Source of the DNA: Pseudomonas saponiphila
Lineage (GTDB): Bacteria; Pseudomonadota; Gammaproteobacteria; Pseudomonadales; Pseudomonadaceae
Length of the DNA stretch: 64,000 nt
Assembly (NCBI RefSeq): GCF_900105185.1
Contig: NZ_FNTJ01000002.1
Span: 1,922,001-1,986,000 of the forward strand
Direction: 5' to 3'
Part shown: piece after piece, positions 45,762-54,320 of the stretch
Layout: each line of letters begins with the position of its first letter
How positions within the stretch are numbered: the first letter of the stretch is position 1
The notes under the pieces: model-generated
What the model was told of the DNA's origin: nothing
The model's database searches: none
Seen by the model: only the letters and a program-made list of their open reading frames with translations
Position numbers and translations under genes: made by a program

Positions 45762-46454
45762 ATGACTGCTGACGATCGTATCAAACTCGAACCGAGCTGG
45801 AAGGAGGCCCTGCGGGCCGAATTCGAGCAGCCCTACATGAGCGAACTGCGCGAGTTCCTGCGCCGGGAACATGCCGCCGGCAAGGAAATCTACCCGCCGG
45901 GACCGATGATTTTCAACGCCCTGAACTCGACGCCGCTGGACAAGGTCAAGGTGGTGATTCTCGGCCAGGATCCGTACCACGGGCCGGGCCAGGCCCACGG
46001 CCTGTGCTTCTCGGTGCAGCCCGGCGTACCGGCGCCGCCGTCGCTGGTGAACATCTATAAAGAGCTCAAGCGCGACCTGAACATCGACATCCCCAATCAT
46101 GGCTACCTGCAAAGCTGGGCCGACCAGGGCGTGCTGATGCTCAACACCACCATGACCGTGGAGCGGGCCAACGCTGCGTCCCACGCGGGCAAGGGCTGGC
46201 AGTTCTTCACCGACCGGATCATCGAAGTGGTCAGCGAGCATCAGCCGCACCTGGTGTTCCTGCTGTGGGGCGCCCATGCCCAGAGCAAGCAGAAGCTGAT
46301 CGACGCCACCAAGCACCTGGTGCTGACCTCGGTGCACCCGTCGCCGCTGTCGGCCTACCGTGGCTTCCTCGGTTGCGGGCACTTCAGTCGTACCAACAAG
46401 TACCTTGAGCAGAACGGCGAGACGCCGATCGAGTGGCGCCTGCCGCCGGTTTGA
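45762..46454 (+). CDS. ung: Uracil-DNA glycosylase
   Basis: 230 residues. The water-activating loop GQDPYHG (68-74, catalytic D70), the [11 protein letters not shown] segment (93-103), LLWGAHAQ and the leucine loop [11 protein letters not shown] near 195 are the complete family-1 UDG set. It removes uracil from DNA in base-excision repair. A REP pair follows and separates it from the convergent transport operon. Confidence 0.97.
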   Translation: MTADDRIKLEPSWKEALRAEFEQPYMSELREFLRREHAAGKEIYPPGPMIFNALNSTPLDKVKVVILGQDPYHGPGQAHGLCFSVQPGVPAPPSLVNIYKELKRDLNIDIPNHGYLQSWADQGVLMLNTTMTVERANAASHAGKGWQFFTDRIIEVVSEHQPHLVFLLWGAHAQSKQKLIDATKHLVLTSVHPSPLSAYRGFLGCGHFSRTNKYLEQNGETPIEWRLPPV

Positions 46455-46463
46455 TCCAGCCCC

Positions 46464-46518
46464 TTTCGCCGGCAAGCTGGCTCCAACATCCCCTGTAGGA
46501 GCCGGCTTGCCGGTGAAC
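46464..46518. repeat. REP pair
   Basis: TTTCGCCGGCAAGCTGG begins at 46464 and its inverted partner GTAGGAGCCGGCTTGCCGG at 46495. It lies between the 3' ends of convergent genes, where REPs are common. Confidence 0.88.
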
Positions 46519-46525
46519 AAGACTT

Positions 46526-47551
46526 TCAGTCCCGGTTCCAATGGCGGAACAGGGGCTCGGCAAGAAACAGCACGAACAACAACCTCATCACCTGCATCGC
46601 CGTCACCAGTGGCACCGACAGTTGCAGCACCTCCGCCGTCAGGCTCATTTCCGCAATACCGCCGGGCATCATGCCCAGGGTCAGCGAACGCAGATCGAGG
46701 CGGGTCAGCACGCTCAGGCCCAGGGCCGCGAGGCCGGCCATCAGCATGGTCAGGGCGGTGGCGATCAGGGTACGGCCCATGAACGAGGGCGCCCGACGAA
46801 AGAACTCCCGGTTGAAGTGACAGCCCAAACCACTGCCGATCAGCCACTGGCCCAACTGGCTGGCGCCGTCAGGCAGGCCGATGTGCAGGTCCCAGGCGAT
46901 GCTCGCCGTCGCGCTGAGCAACAAGGGCCCGAACAGCCAGGGATTGGGCTGGTGCAGGCGTTGCCAGAGCCAGGCCAGCAGCGCTCCGGCCGGGAACAGC
47001 AGGGCCAGCCACTGCCAGTCCACGCTGCTGGCGTGCTGGGACGGGGTGCCTTCCCCCAACAGGTACTTGAACGCCGCCGGTACGCAGAGCACCACCGTCA
47101 GCACCCGCAGGCTCTGCCCGGCCGCTACCCGACTGAGCTCCGCACCGTTACGGGCGCCGAGATTGACCATCTCCCCGGAGCCGCCGGGCATGCTGGAGAA
47201 GAACGCCGTGGCCCGGTCTTCCCCGGTGCGTCGCAGCAACCAGACCCCGACCACGCTGGACAGGCTGGTGACCAGGGCTCCGAAGAAGATCAGGCCGAAG
47301 TGGCTCAGTACCTGCTCCATCACCTGCGGGGTGAAGTGCAGGCCAATGCCGATGCCCACCACCCATTGCCCGCCTTTGCGCCCGCCGGGGATCTCCGCCA
47401 ATTGCCAGGGCGTCAGGCAGCGCACCAGGATGATCGCCAGCAACGAGCCGACCATCCACGGCAGCGGCCAGCCGATCTGGCTGGCGAGGTAACCGCCAGC
47501 CAGGCCCACCAGGGGCGTGCCCCACCATTGCCTGAAGCGGGCTTCAGACAT
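46526..47551 (-). CDS. AbrB-family (PF05145) membrane transporter
   Basis: 341 residues with about ten hydrophobic segments in two repeats: GGQWVVGIGIGLHF and SMPGGSGEM in the first, GSGLGCHF and GMMPGGIAEMSL in the second. This repeat with paired PGG motifs marks the AbrB/YgbR-type transporters, linked in some bacteria to ammonia or organic acid movement. ATG 47551 overlaps the tctA stop by 8 bp, so it is translated as the last gene of the tricarboxylate operon. Its role there is unknown. Confidence 0.85.
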   Translation of the reverse strand: MSEARFRQWWGTPLVGLAGGYLASQIGWPLPWMVGSLLAIILVRCLTPWQLAEIPGGRKGGQWVVGIGIGLHFTPQVMEQVLSHFGLIFFGALVTSLSSVVGVWLLRRTGEDRATAFFSSMPGGSGEMVNLGARNGAELSRVAAGQSLRVLTVVLCVPAAFKYLLGEGTPSQHASSVDWQWLALLFPAGALLAWLWQRLHQPNPWLFGPLLLSATASIAWDLHIGLPDGASQLGQWLIGSGLGCHFNREFFRRAPSFMGRTLIATALTMLMAGLAALGLSVLTRLDLRSLTLGMMPGGIAEMSLTAEVLQLSVPLVTAMQVMRLLFVLFLAEPLFRHWNRD

Positions 47552-49058
47552 CGGCCACGGCACGTTGCTGGGCCGCGCGCTTGCGCCAGATACGCAGCAA
47601 CGGCATCAGCAGCATGATCAGGGTCAGCACCCAGACCCCGACGGTGATCGGGCTCGACCAGAGGATTTCCATGGCGCCGTTGGAGATCGACAGCGCCCGG
47701 CGTAGGTTCTGTTCCATCAGCCCGCCGAGGATGAAGCCCAGCAGTACCGGCGACAGCGGGAAGTCCAGCTTGCGCAGGATGTAGCCGAAGATGCCGATGC
47801 CGACCATCAAGAACAGGTCGAAGGTGGTGGCATGCACTGCGTAGACGCCGATCCCGGTGATGATCGCAATCACCGGCACCAGGGCCCAGTTGGGCACCGC
47901 GAGGATGCGGGTGAAGATGCGGATCATCGGGATATTGAGGATCACCAGCATGATGTTGGCGATGAACAGCGAAGCGATCAGGCCCCAGACAATATCCGGC
48001 TGCTGCTGGAACAGCAGCGGACCCGGGGTGATGTTGTACAGCGACAGCGCGCCGATCATCACCGCGGTGGTGCCGGAGCCGGGTACGCCGAGGGTCAGCA
48101 TCGGCACCAGAGCGCCGCAGGCCGAGGCGCCGATGGCGGTTTCCGGGGCGGCCAGGCCGCGCTTGTCGCCCTCGCCGAAAGTGCCGCTGGCACCGGCGAT
48201 GCGCTTCTCGGTCATGTAGGCCACGGCGCTGGCCAGGGTCGCACCGGCGCCGGGCAGCACGCCCATGATGAAGCCCAGCAGGCCACAGCGGATGTTCACC
48301 ACGAACACCGAAGCCGCTTCCTTGAGGTTGAACATCATGCGCCCGGTGGCCTTCACCGCTTCCTGGCCGCGATGGGTCTTCTCCAGCAGCAACAGGATCT
48401 CGCTGATGGAGAACAGGCCCAGCACCAGCACCACGAACTGGATGCCGTCGGTGAGGTGGATGTTGTCCCCGGTGAAACGGTACACGCCGCTGTTGGCGTC
48501 GATGCCCACCGCCGACAGAAACAGCCCGATCAGCGCGGCGATGAAGGTCTTCAACGGCCGGTCGCCGGCCATGCCGCCCAGGCAGACGATGGCGAACACC
48601 ATCAGCACGAAGTACTCCGCCGGGCCGAAGGCGATTGCCCACTTGGCCAGCAGCGGGGCGAACAGCACCATGCCGCAGGTGGCGATGAAGGCACCGATGA
48701 ACGAGCTCCAGGCCGACAGCGACAGGGCCACGCCCGCCAGGCCCTTGCGGGCCATGGGGTAGCCGTCGAGGGTGGTCATCACGGTGGAGGCTTCACCGGG
48801 AATGTTCAGCAGGATCGAGCTGATGCGGCCGCCGTATTCGCAGCCCAGGTACACCGCCGCCAGCAGGATCAGCGCCGACTCCGGCGGCAGGCCCAGGGCG
48901 AAGGCGATGGGGATCAGCAGCGCCACGCCGTTGATCGGGCCCAGGCCCGGCAGCAGCCCGACCACGGTGCCGATCAGGGTGCCGGACAGGGCGGTGACCA
49001 GGTTGTAGGGGGTCAGTGCAACGCCGAAGCCCTGGCCCAGGTAACTGAGGGTATCCAT
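47544..49058 (-). CDS. tctA: TctA, large permease subunit of the tripartite tricarboxylate transporter
   Basis: 504 residues with about 11-12 membrane segments. Family signatures are LIGTVVGLLPGLGPINGVALL near 30, ILLAAVYLGCEYGGRISSILLNIPGEAS near 66-93, and a second GVLPGAGATLASAVAY near 260. It forms the membrane channel with TctB and takes substrate from periplasmic TctC, driven by the proton or sodium gradient. It follows tctB by one base. Confidence 0.95.
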   Translation of the reverse strand: MDTLSYLGQGFGVALTPYNLVTALSGTLIGTVVGLLPGLGPINGVALLIPIAFALGLPPESALILLAAVYLGCEYGGRISSILLNIPGEASTVMTTLDGYPMARKGLAGVALSLSAWSSFIGAFIATCGMVLFAPLLAKWAIAFGPAEYFVLMVFAIVCLGGMAGDRPLKTFIAALIGLFLSAVGIDANSGVYRFTGDNIHLTDGIQFVVLVLGLFSISEILLLLEKTHRGQEAVKATGRMMFNLKEAASVFVVNIRCGLLGFIMGVLPGAGATLASAVAYMTEKRIAGASGTFGEGDKRGLAAPETAIGASACGALVPMLTLGVPGSGTTAVMIGALSLYNITPGPLLFQQQPDIVWGLIASLFIANIMLVILNIPMIRIFTRILAVPNWALVPVIAIITGIGVYAVHATTFDLFLMVGIGIFGYILRKLDFPLSPVLLGFILGGLMEQNLRRALSISNGAMEILWSSPITVGVWVLTLIMLLMPLLRIWRKRAAQQRAVADV

Positions 49059-49059
49059 A

Positions 49060-49518
49060 TCAATTCTCCAGAACGTCGAGCAGGCCGAGGGGCAGAGGCA
49101 CGTCCATGACCCGGTCGAACAGCCAGTAGAGGCCGATGCTGAGCAGGCTGATGATCACCAGGCTGGGCAGCCAGCGACCGCCATAGAGCCGGGCCATCGG
49201 GACGCCGATGAGGATGCTGGCGACGATGAACCCCAGGGGTTCGAAGGTGCCGGCGAACACCAGCAGCAAGGCCACGCAGATCGTGATCTTGTTCAGGGTT
49301 GCCCGGTCCAGGGGTGGTTCGTCTTCGCTGTGCTTGATCGGCGCCGGGCGAAACAGCATGTACAGCAGGGCCAGGCCCATCAGGCCGAGCATCAGCAGAG
49401 GGAAGGCCCGCGGGCCCACGGGTTCGTAGGAAAAGGCCGCCTGATACGGCCAGGCCATCAGTGCCAGAGCGGCACAGGCCAGCAGCAACACCGCGGCGAA
49501 GAGACGTTGAACGAGCAT
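49060..49518 (-). CDS. tctB: TctB, small membrane subunit
   Basis: 152 residues with four predicted membrane helices (LFAAVLLLACAALALMAW; FPLLMLGLMGLALLYMLF; ITICVALLLVFAGTFEPLGF; LVIISLLSIGLYWLF), the layout of TctB. ATG 49518 has GGGAGTT upstream; the frame is open to 49569 without a better site. It sits between tctC and tctA as in other Pseudomonas. Confidence 0.93.
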   Translation of the reverse strand: MLVQRLFAAVLLLACAALALMAWPYQAAFSYEPVGPRAFPLLMLGLMGLALLYMLFRPAPIKHSEDEPPLDRATLNKITICVALLLVFAGTFEPLGFIVASILIGVPMARLYGGRWLPSLVIISLLSIGLYWLFDRVMDVPLPLGLLDVLEN

Positions 49519-49576
49519 GGTTAACTCCCGGGCGCGGCCCCCGATGCGCGAGGGCCGGGCCGTCAGCAAGGGACGG

Positions 49577-50563
49577 TCACTGGATCAGGCCGAACTCTTT
49601 GGCCAGGGTCTTGTAGTCGGCCACCTGCTTTTTCACGTAGGTGTCCAGCTCGGGGCCGGTCAGGGCGAAGGGGAACAGCTCGCGCTGATCACGCAACTTG
49701 GCGAACTCTTCGGAGGCCAGCAGCTTGTCGAAGGCGTTCTTCCACCAGGCGTACTCCTCGTCGCTGACCTTCGGCCCGAGGTAGAAGCCGCGTACCACCG
49801 GCCAGACGATGTCGTATCCCTGTTCCTTGGCGGTGGGGATGCCTTTCATTTCCGGTTCGTCCAGACGCTGTTCGGAGAACACCGCCAAGAGGCGCATGTC
49901 GCCGGCCTGGATATGCGGCATGGAGTCGGAAATGTCGGTGCTGCCGACCTGAATGTGCCCACCCAGCAGGGCGGTGGCGATTTCACCGCCGCCTTCCAGG
50001 GCCACGTAGCGCAGGTCCCGGGGGTTGATCCCGGCGGCCTTGGCGATCAGCGCGGTCTGCATCCAGTCCTGGCTGCCCACGGTGCCGCCGGAACCTATCA
50101 CCACCTTGCTTGGATCTTTCTTCAGGGCCTGGACCAGATCGTCCAGAGTCTTGTAGGGCGAATCACTTTTCACGGCGATGGCGCCGTAGCTGGTGCCCAC
50201 TGCCGCCAGCCAGCGCACTGCGCTTTCATCGAAGCGGCCGAACTTGCCCTGGGCCAGGTTCAGCAGCGAGCCGCTGGACCAGGCCACCAGGGTTCCGGCG
50301 TCGGCCGGGCGCTGGGCCACCACCGCGTTGTAGGCCACGGCACCGACGCCGCCGGGCATGTAGGTCACGCGCATCGGCTTGGTCAGGATCTTCTCGTTGA
50401 CCAGCGCGCTTTGTGCCAGCTTGCAGGTCAGGTCGAAGCCGCCGCCGGGGGAGGCCGGGGCGATGCATTCCGGGCGCTTGGGTTCGGCGGACGCGGCCAG
50501 CAACTGGCCGGCGAACAGCATGCAGCCGGCGGTGAGGGCGAGGTTGCGCAATGAAAAGTCCAT
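49577..50563 (-). CDS. tctC: TctC, periplasmic tricarboxylate-binding protein
   Basis: 328 residues of the Bug/TctC family. A Sec signal (LALTAGCMLFAGQLLAASA) is followed by IAPASPGGGFDLTCKLAQSAL near 50-70 and VTYMPGGVGAVAYNAV near 82, the segments that form the carboxylate site. It delivers citrate-like acids to TctAB. ATG 50563 has TGGAGAC upstream, and an A-rich AACAACAA motif lies just before that. Confidence 0.94.
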   Translation of the reverse strand: MDFSLRNLALTAGCMLFAGQLLAASAEPKRPECIAPASPGGGFDLTCKLAQSALVNEKILTKPMRVTYMPGGVGAVAYNAVVAQRPADAGTLVAWSSGSLLNLAQGKFGRFDESAVRWLAAVGTSYGAIAVKSDSPYKTLDDLVQALKKDPSKVVIGSGGTVGSQDWMQTALIAKAAGINPRDLRYVALEGGGEIATALLGGHIQVGSTDISDSMPHIQAGDMRLLAVFSEQRLDEPEMKGIPTAKEQGYDIVWPVVRGFYLGPKVSDEEYAWWKNAFDKLLASEEFAKLRDQRELFPFALTGPELDTYVKKQVADYKTLAKEFGLIQ

Positions 50564-50580
50564 GATTGTCTCCACAGGAG

Positions 50581-50588
50581 TTGTTGTT
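50581..50588 (-). promoter_or_regulatory. Hfq/Crc-type A-rich motif in the tctC leader
   Basis: Read on the minus strand this is AACAACAA, a perfect AAnAAnAA catabolite activity motif. It lies 18 bases upstream of the tctC start, next to the ribosome site. In Pseudomonas, Hfq with Crc binds such sites to block translation when a preferred carbon source is present. Confidence 0.6.
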
Positions 50589-50624
50589 ATCGGTCTGTCC
50601 GGGTCATCCACGACCCTTTTTTCC

Positions 50625-50705
50625 GTAGGAGCCGGCTTGCCGGCGAAAGAGCCTTGAGCCCTGTGCAGGGCTTGCGGGCCTGTTCGCTGGCAAGCCAGCT
50701 CCTAC
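50625..50705. repeat. REP pair between opdH and tctC
   Basis: GTAGGAGCCGGCTTGCCGGC at 50625 faces GCTGGCAAGCCAGCTCCTAC ending at 50705. It lies inside the opdH-tctC gap and could let the porin and transporter messages be kept at different levels. Confidence 0.88.
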
Positions 50706-50738
50706 GCAACGGTGAAACAGCGAGGCTTGCTCGCGGGC

Positions 50739-52031
50739 TTACCACAGGGCTACGGCGTAACTCACCAACAGGCGTACTTCATCCGCGTCGCGAGCCGAAT
50801 AGTTGGAGCGGTAGGTGGCGTTGCGCAGGCGCACGGCGACGTTCTTGAAGGTGCCGCTTTGCACCACGTACTTGATCTCGGTGTTGCGCTCCCACTCCTT
50901 GCCGGTGTCGCCGTTTTTCAGGGCGATGTTGTCGCCGCTGATGTAGCGGGTCATGAAGCTCAGGCCGGGCACCCCGAGCTTGGCGAAGTCGTAGTCGTAG
51001 CGGGCCTGCCAGGAGCGTTCCTCGGCACCGGCAAAATCGTTGATCTGTACGAAGTTCACCAGGTACGGGTCGCTGCCATCGACATAGGGAAAGGCGCTGT
51101 CGCCGGACATGTGCTGGTAGCCGGCGCTGAGTTTGTGGCCGCTCAGGGCGTAGCTCAACAGGCCGTTGAGGGAGCGGTTGTCGATCTTGCCGCCTCGGGC
51201 CTGGCCCTGGTCATCGCTGATGGCCAGGCGCAGGTCGCTGGCAAAGGTACCAGGCCCCAGGGGGCGGGACGCCAGCAGGCCGAGGAAGTGCTGGTTGTAG
51301 ACGTCGTCCAGTTGGGCGAAGTGGTAGCTGCCGGTGATCTTGTCGGTGAACTTGTAGTCCAGGCCGCCGAAGTTGAAGTGCTTGCCGGCCACGGTGCCGG
51401 CGAAGCGGCTGTTCTTGTTGTTGAGGCGGATGTCTTCGTAGTTGCTGTCGTCGCGGTCCTTGGCCTTGTCCAGGCGGCCGCCGGTGAAGGTCAGGTTCTT
51501 GATCTCCTTGGAGGTCAGCAAGCCGCCTTCGAAGGTCTGCGGCAGGATGCGCCCGTCGTTGGGCTTGAGGATCGGCAGTTCCGGGATCAGGCTGCCGATT
51601 TTCAGTTCGCTGGCGGAGATCTTCACTTTGCCGGTCAGGCCGAGCTTGGAGTACTGGTCGGCGGCGCGTCCGTCATCGTGGGTCGGCAGCAGGCCGGTGC
51701 CGGTGCGGTCGGGGCTGGAGTCGAGCTTGACCCCGAGCATGCCCAGGGCGTCCAGGCCGAAGCCCACGGTGCCTTCGGTGTAGCCCGACTGCAGGTTGAG
51801 CATGAACCCCTGGGCCCATTCGTCGCGCTTGGACTGCTGGGCGCTGGTGCCGTCGCGAAAGTCGCGGTTGAAGTACATGTTGCGGGTTTCGAAGGTGGCG
51901 CTGCTGTCTTCGAAAAAGGCGGCCTGGCTCAAGGGCGCGACACCGGCGAGGGCCGCGGCGCTGGCCAGGGCGGTCGGGGTCAGACGGGGAAAAAAAACAG
52001 GTGTGACGGCGTGAGGGCGCGTGGACGGCAT
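50739..52031 (-). CDS. opdH: OpdH, OprD-family tricarboxylate porin
   Basis: 430 residues. A long signal ends near PLSQAAF; the mature start AAFFEDSSATFETRNMYFNRDF is the OprD-family start, and the protein ends in a Trp (YAVALW) for outer-membrane insertion. The 18-strand OprD barrel passes small acids. OpdH is the member paired with TctABC and TctDE for cis-aconitate and citrate-type acids. The CGGAGT ribosome site is preceded by an A-rich motif. Confidence 0.92.
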   Translation of the reverse strand: MPSTRPHAVTPVFFPRLTPTALASAAALAGVAPLSQAAFFEDSSATFETRNMYFNRDFRDGTSAQQSKRDEWAQGFMLNLQSGYTEGTVGFGLDALGMLGVKLDSSPDRTGTGLLPTHDDGRAADQYSKLGLTGKVKISASELKIGSLIPELPILKPNDGRILPQTFEGGLLTSKEIKNLTFTGGRLDKAKDRDDSNYEDIRLNNKNSRFAGTVAGKHFNFGGLDYKFTDKITGSYHFAQLDDVYNQHFLGLLASRPLGPGTFASDLRLAISDDQGQARGGKIDNRSLNGLLSYALSGHKLSAGYQHMSGDSAFPYVDGSDPYLVNFVQINDFAGAEERSWQARYDYDFAKLGVPGLSFMTRYISGDNIALKNGDTGKEWERNTEIKYVVQSGTFKNVAVRLRNATYRSNYSARDADEVRLLVSYAVALW

Positions 52032-52045
52032 CCAGGGGTACTCCG

Positions 52046-52059
52046 TTATTGTTCTTATT
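52046..52059 (-). promoter_or_regulatory. Extended Hfq/Crc A-rich motif in the opdH leader
   Basis: On the minus strand the leader reads AATAAGAACAATAA, five AAn-type units in a row, directly abutting the CGGAGT ribosome site of opdH. This is a longer match to the AAnAAnAA catabolite activity motif than is usual, and its place would block ribosome entry. Confidence 0.7.
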
Positions 52060-52149
52060 GTCGACGAAAACGCTTCGAGGCGTTTTGCGGGTCAGCGGTC
52101 GTTTAGACCAGGGCAGTCGAGACTGTCCGTAGCGGGACTCTAAAGGGCC

Positions 52150-52168
52150 AACCTTTCGCTAACCTTTC
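52150..52168. promoter_or_regulatory. Direct repeat, probable TctD binding site
   Basis: AACCTTTC at 52150-52157 is repeated at 52161-52168, an 11-bp step. OmpR-type regulators bind such head-to-tail repeats one helical turn apart. It is 119 bp from opdH and 100 bp from tctD, midway in their divergent promoter. Confidence 0.65.
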
Positions 52169-52267
52169 AGTGCATTTTCCCGGTTTTCGGGCTTCACAGC
52201 GGCGGATGCGGCGGTACACTCCGCGCCAAAGAGCGGCGTCGATCCCCCTGAAACGAGGTAATCATCC

Positions 52268-52939
52268 ATGCGAGTCCTGCTCGTCGAAGACCATCTGCAA
52301 CTGGCCGAAAGTGTCGCCCAGGCGCTCAAGAGCACCGGCCTGACCGTGGATGTGCTACACGATGGCGTGGCCGCCGACCTGGCCCTGGGCAGCGAGGAGT
52401 ACGCCGTGGCGATCCTCGATGTCGGCCTGCCGCGCATGGACGGTTTCGAGGTGCTCGCGCGCTTGCGGGCCCGGGGCAAGAACCTGCCGGTGCTGATGCT
52501 CACCGCCCGCAGCGACGTCAAGGACCGGGTCCATGGCCTGAACCTGGGCGCCGACGATTACCTGGCCAAGCCGTTCGAGTTGACCGAGCTGGAAGCCCGG
52601 GTCAAGGCCCTGTTGCGCCGCAGCGTGCTGGGCGGCGAGCGTCAGCAGCGCTGCGGGGTGCTGGCCTATGACCTGGACACCCGGCGCTTCACCCTGGGCG
52701 AGGAACTGCTGACCCTGACGTCTCGCGAACAGGCGGTGCTGGAGGCGTTGATTGCCCGTCCTGGCCGGGTGATGAGCAAGGAGCAACTGGCATCCCAGGT
52801 GTTCGGCCTGGATGAGGAGGCCAGCCCCGATGCCATCGAGATCTATGTGCATCGCCTGCGCAAGAAGCTCGATGGCCACACGGTCGCCATCGTCACTTTC
52901 CGTGGCCTCGGTTACCTGCTGGAAAGCCGCGATGCATAA
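52268..52939 (+). CDS. tctD: TctD, OmpR-family response regulator
   Basis: 223 residues. The receiver domain has acidic residues E7/D8, phospho-acceptor D51 (AILDVGLPRMDG) and the Lys in DDYLAKPFE near 101. The C-terminal winged helix (LTLTSREQAVLEALI, AIEIYVHRLRKKL, TFRGLGYLLE) is OmpR-type. It should control opdH-tctCBA in response to tricarboxylates sensed by TctE. It overlaps tctE by 8 bp. Confidence 0.94.
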   Translation: MRVLLVEDHLQLAESVAQALKSTGLTVDVLHDGVAADLALGSEEYAVAILDVGLPRMDGFEVLARLRARGKNLPVLMLTARSDVKDRVHGLNLGADDYLAKPFELTELEARVKALLRRSVLGGERQQRCGVLAYDLDTRRFTLGEELLTLTSREQAVLEALIARPGRVMSKEQLASQVFGLDEEASPDAIEIYVHRLRKKLDGHTVAIVTFRGLGYLLESRDA

Positions 52940-54317
52940 GCCCAGCAGCCTGCGCTGGCGGTTGCTGTGGAACCTGGCGCTGCTGCTGGTGGTGCTGATG
53001 CTGGCCAGCGGCTTGAGTGCCTACTGGAACGGCCGCGAGGCCGCCGACACCGCCTACGACCGGACCCTGCTGGCCTCGGCACGGACCATTGCCGCCGGCC
53101 TGTCCCAGCGCGATGGCAGCCTGAGCGCCAATGTGCCCTATGTGGCCCTGGACACCTTCGCCTACGACAGTGCCGGGCGCATCTACTACCAGGTCAACGA
53201 CATTCACCAGCAACTGATTTCCGGCTACGAAAACCTCCCCGGTCCGCCGCCGGGCACTCCGCGTACCGATGACTACCCTGCCCTGGCGCGCTTCTATGAC
53301 GCCACTTACCTGGGACAGAACGTGCGGGTGGTGAGCCTGCTCAAGGCAGTCAGCGAGCCGAACATGAACGGCATGGCGGAAATCCGCGTGGCCGAGACCG
53401 ACGAGGCGCGGGTCGCCATGGCCCGCAGCCTGATGGCCGATACCTTGCTGCGCCTGGGCATGCTGGCCATCGGTGCGTTGCTGCTGGTGTGGTTTGCGGT
53501 GAGTGCCGCGTTGCGGCCGCTGGAGCGTTTGCGCGGTGCAGTGGAAGAGCGCCAGCCCGATGACTTGCGGCCACTGCCGCTGGTGTCGGTGCAGCGCGAG
53601 TTGTGGCCCTTGGTGCGGGCCTTGAATCATTTCACCGAACGTCTGCGCGGGCAGTTCGAGCGCCAGGCGCAGTTCATCGCCGAGGCCGCCCATGAGTTGC
53701 GCACGCCCTTGGCCGCGCTCAAGGCCCGCCTGGAACTGGGCTTGCGCTCGGACGAACCGCAGACCTGGCGTTCGACCCTGGAAGGCGCGGCCCAGGGCAC
53801 TGATCGCCTGACTCATCTGGCCAATCAGCTGCTGTCCCTGGCGCGGGTGGAAAATGGCGCCCGGGCGATTGCCGAAGGCGGTGCGCAGTTGCTCGATCTG
53901 AGCCAGCTGGCTCGGGAACTGGGCATGGCCATGGCGCCCCTGGCCCATGCCCGGGGTGTGGCCCTGGCGCTGGAGGCCGACGAGCCGGTGTGGTTAAAGG
54001 GCGAGCCGACCTTGCTCAACGAGTTGCTGAGCAACCTGCTGGACAACGCCCTGGCCCACACGCCGCCGGGCGGCAATGTGGTGCTGCGGGTCTTTGCCCC
54101 TGGGGTGCTGGAGGTGGAGGACGATGGGCCGGGGATTCCCCTGGAGGATCGGGACCGGGTCTTCGAGCGTTTCTATCGGCGCAATCAGCAGGTGGCCGGT
54201 TCGGGATTGGGCTTGGCGATCGTGGGGGAGATCTGTCGCGCCCATCTGGCCCAGATCAGCCTGCATGACGGCGAGCCTTCGGGGTTGAAGGTGCGGGTGA
54301 GTTTTATCGCCGGATGA
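52932..54317 (+). CDS. tctE: TctE, sensor histidine kinase
   Basis: 461 residues. Two membrane helices (about 10-30 and 170-192) flank a periplasmic sensor of about 140 residues, as in the TctE/2CSK N-terminal group. The dimerisation His lies in AEAAHELRTPLAAL near 255. Kinase boxes follow: LLSNLLDNALAH (N), VEDDGPGIP (G1), ERFYRR (F) and GSGLGLAIV (G2). All needed residues are present. Confidence 0.94.
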   Translation: MHKPSSLRWRLLWNLALLLVVLMLASGLSAYWNGREAADTAYDRTLLASARTIAAGLSQRDGSLSANVPYVALDTFAYDSAGRIYYQVNDIHQQLISGYENLPGPPPGTPRTDDYPALARFYDATYLGQNVRVVSLLKAVSEPNMNGMAEIRVAETDEARVAMARSLMADTLLRLGMLAIGALLLVWFAVSAALRPLERLRGAVEERQPDDLRPLPLVSVQRELWPLVRALNHFTERLRGQFERQAQFIAEAAHELRTPLAALKARLELGLRSDEPQTWRSTLEGAAQGTDRLTHLANQLLSLARVENGARAIAEGGAQLLDLSQLARELGMAMAPLAHARGVALALEADEPVWLKGEPTLLNELLSNLLDNALAHTPPGGNVVLRVFAPGVLEVEDDGPGIPLEDRDRVFERFYRRNQQVAGSGLGLAIVGEICRAHLAQISLHDGEPSGLKVRVSFIAG

Positions 54318-54320
54318 GCA

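Noticed and set aside
47832..49109. 425-codon frame antisense to tctA and tctB
   Set aside because: High-GC shadow of the real permease genes, rich in His/Gln/Gly with no domain.
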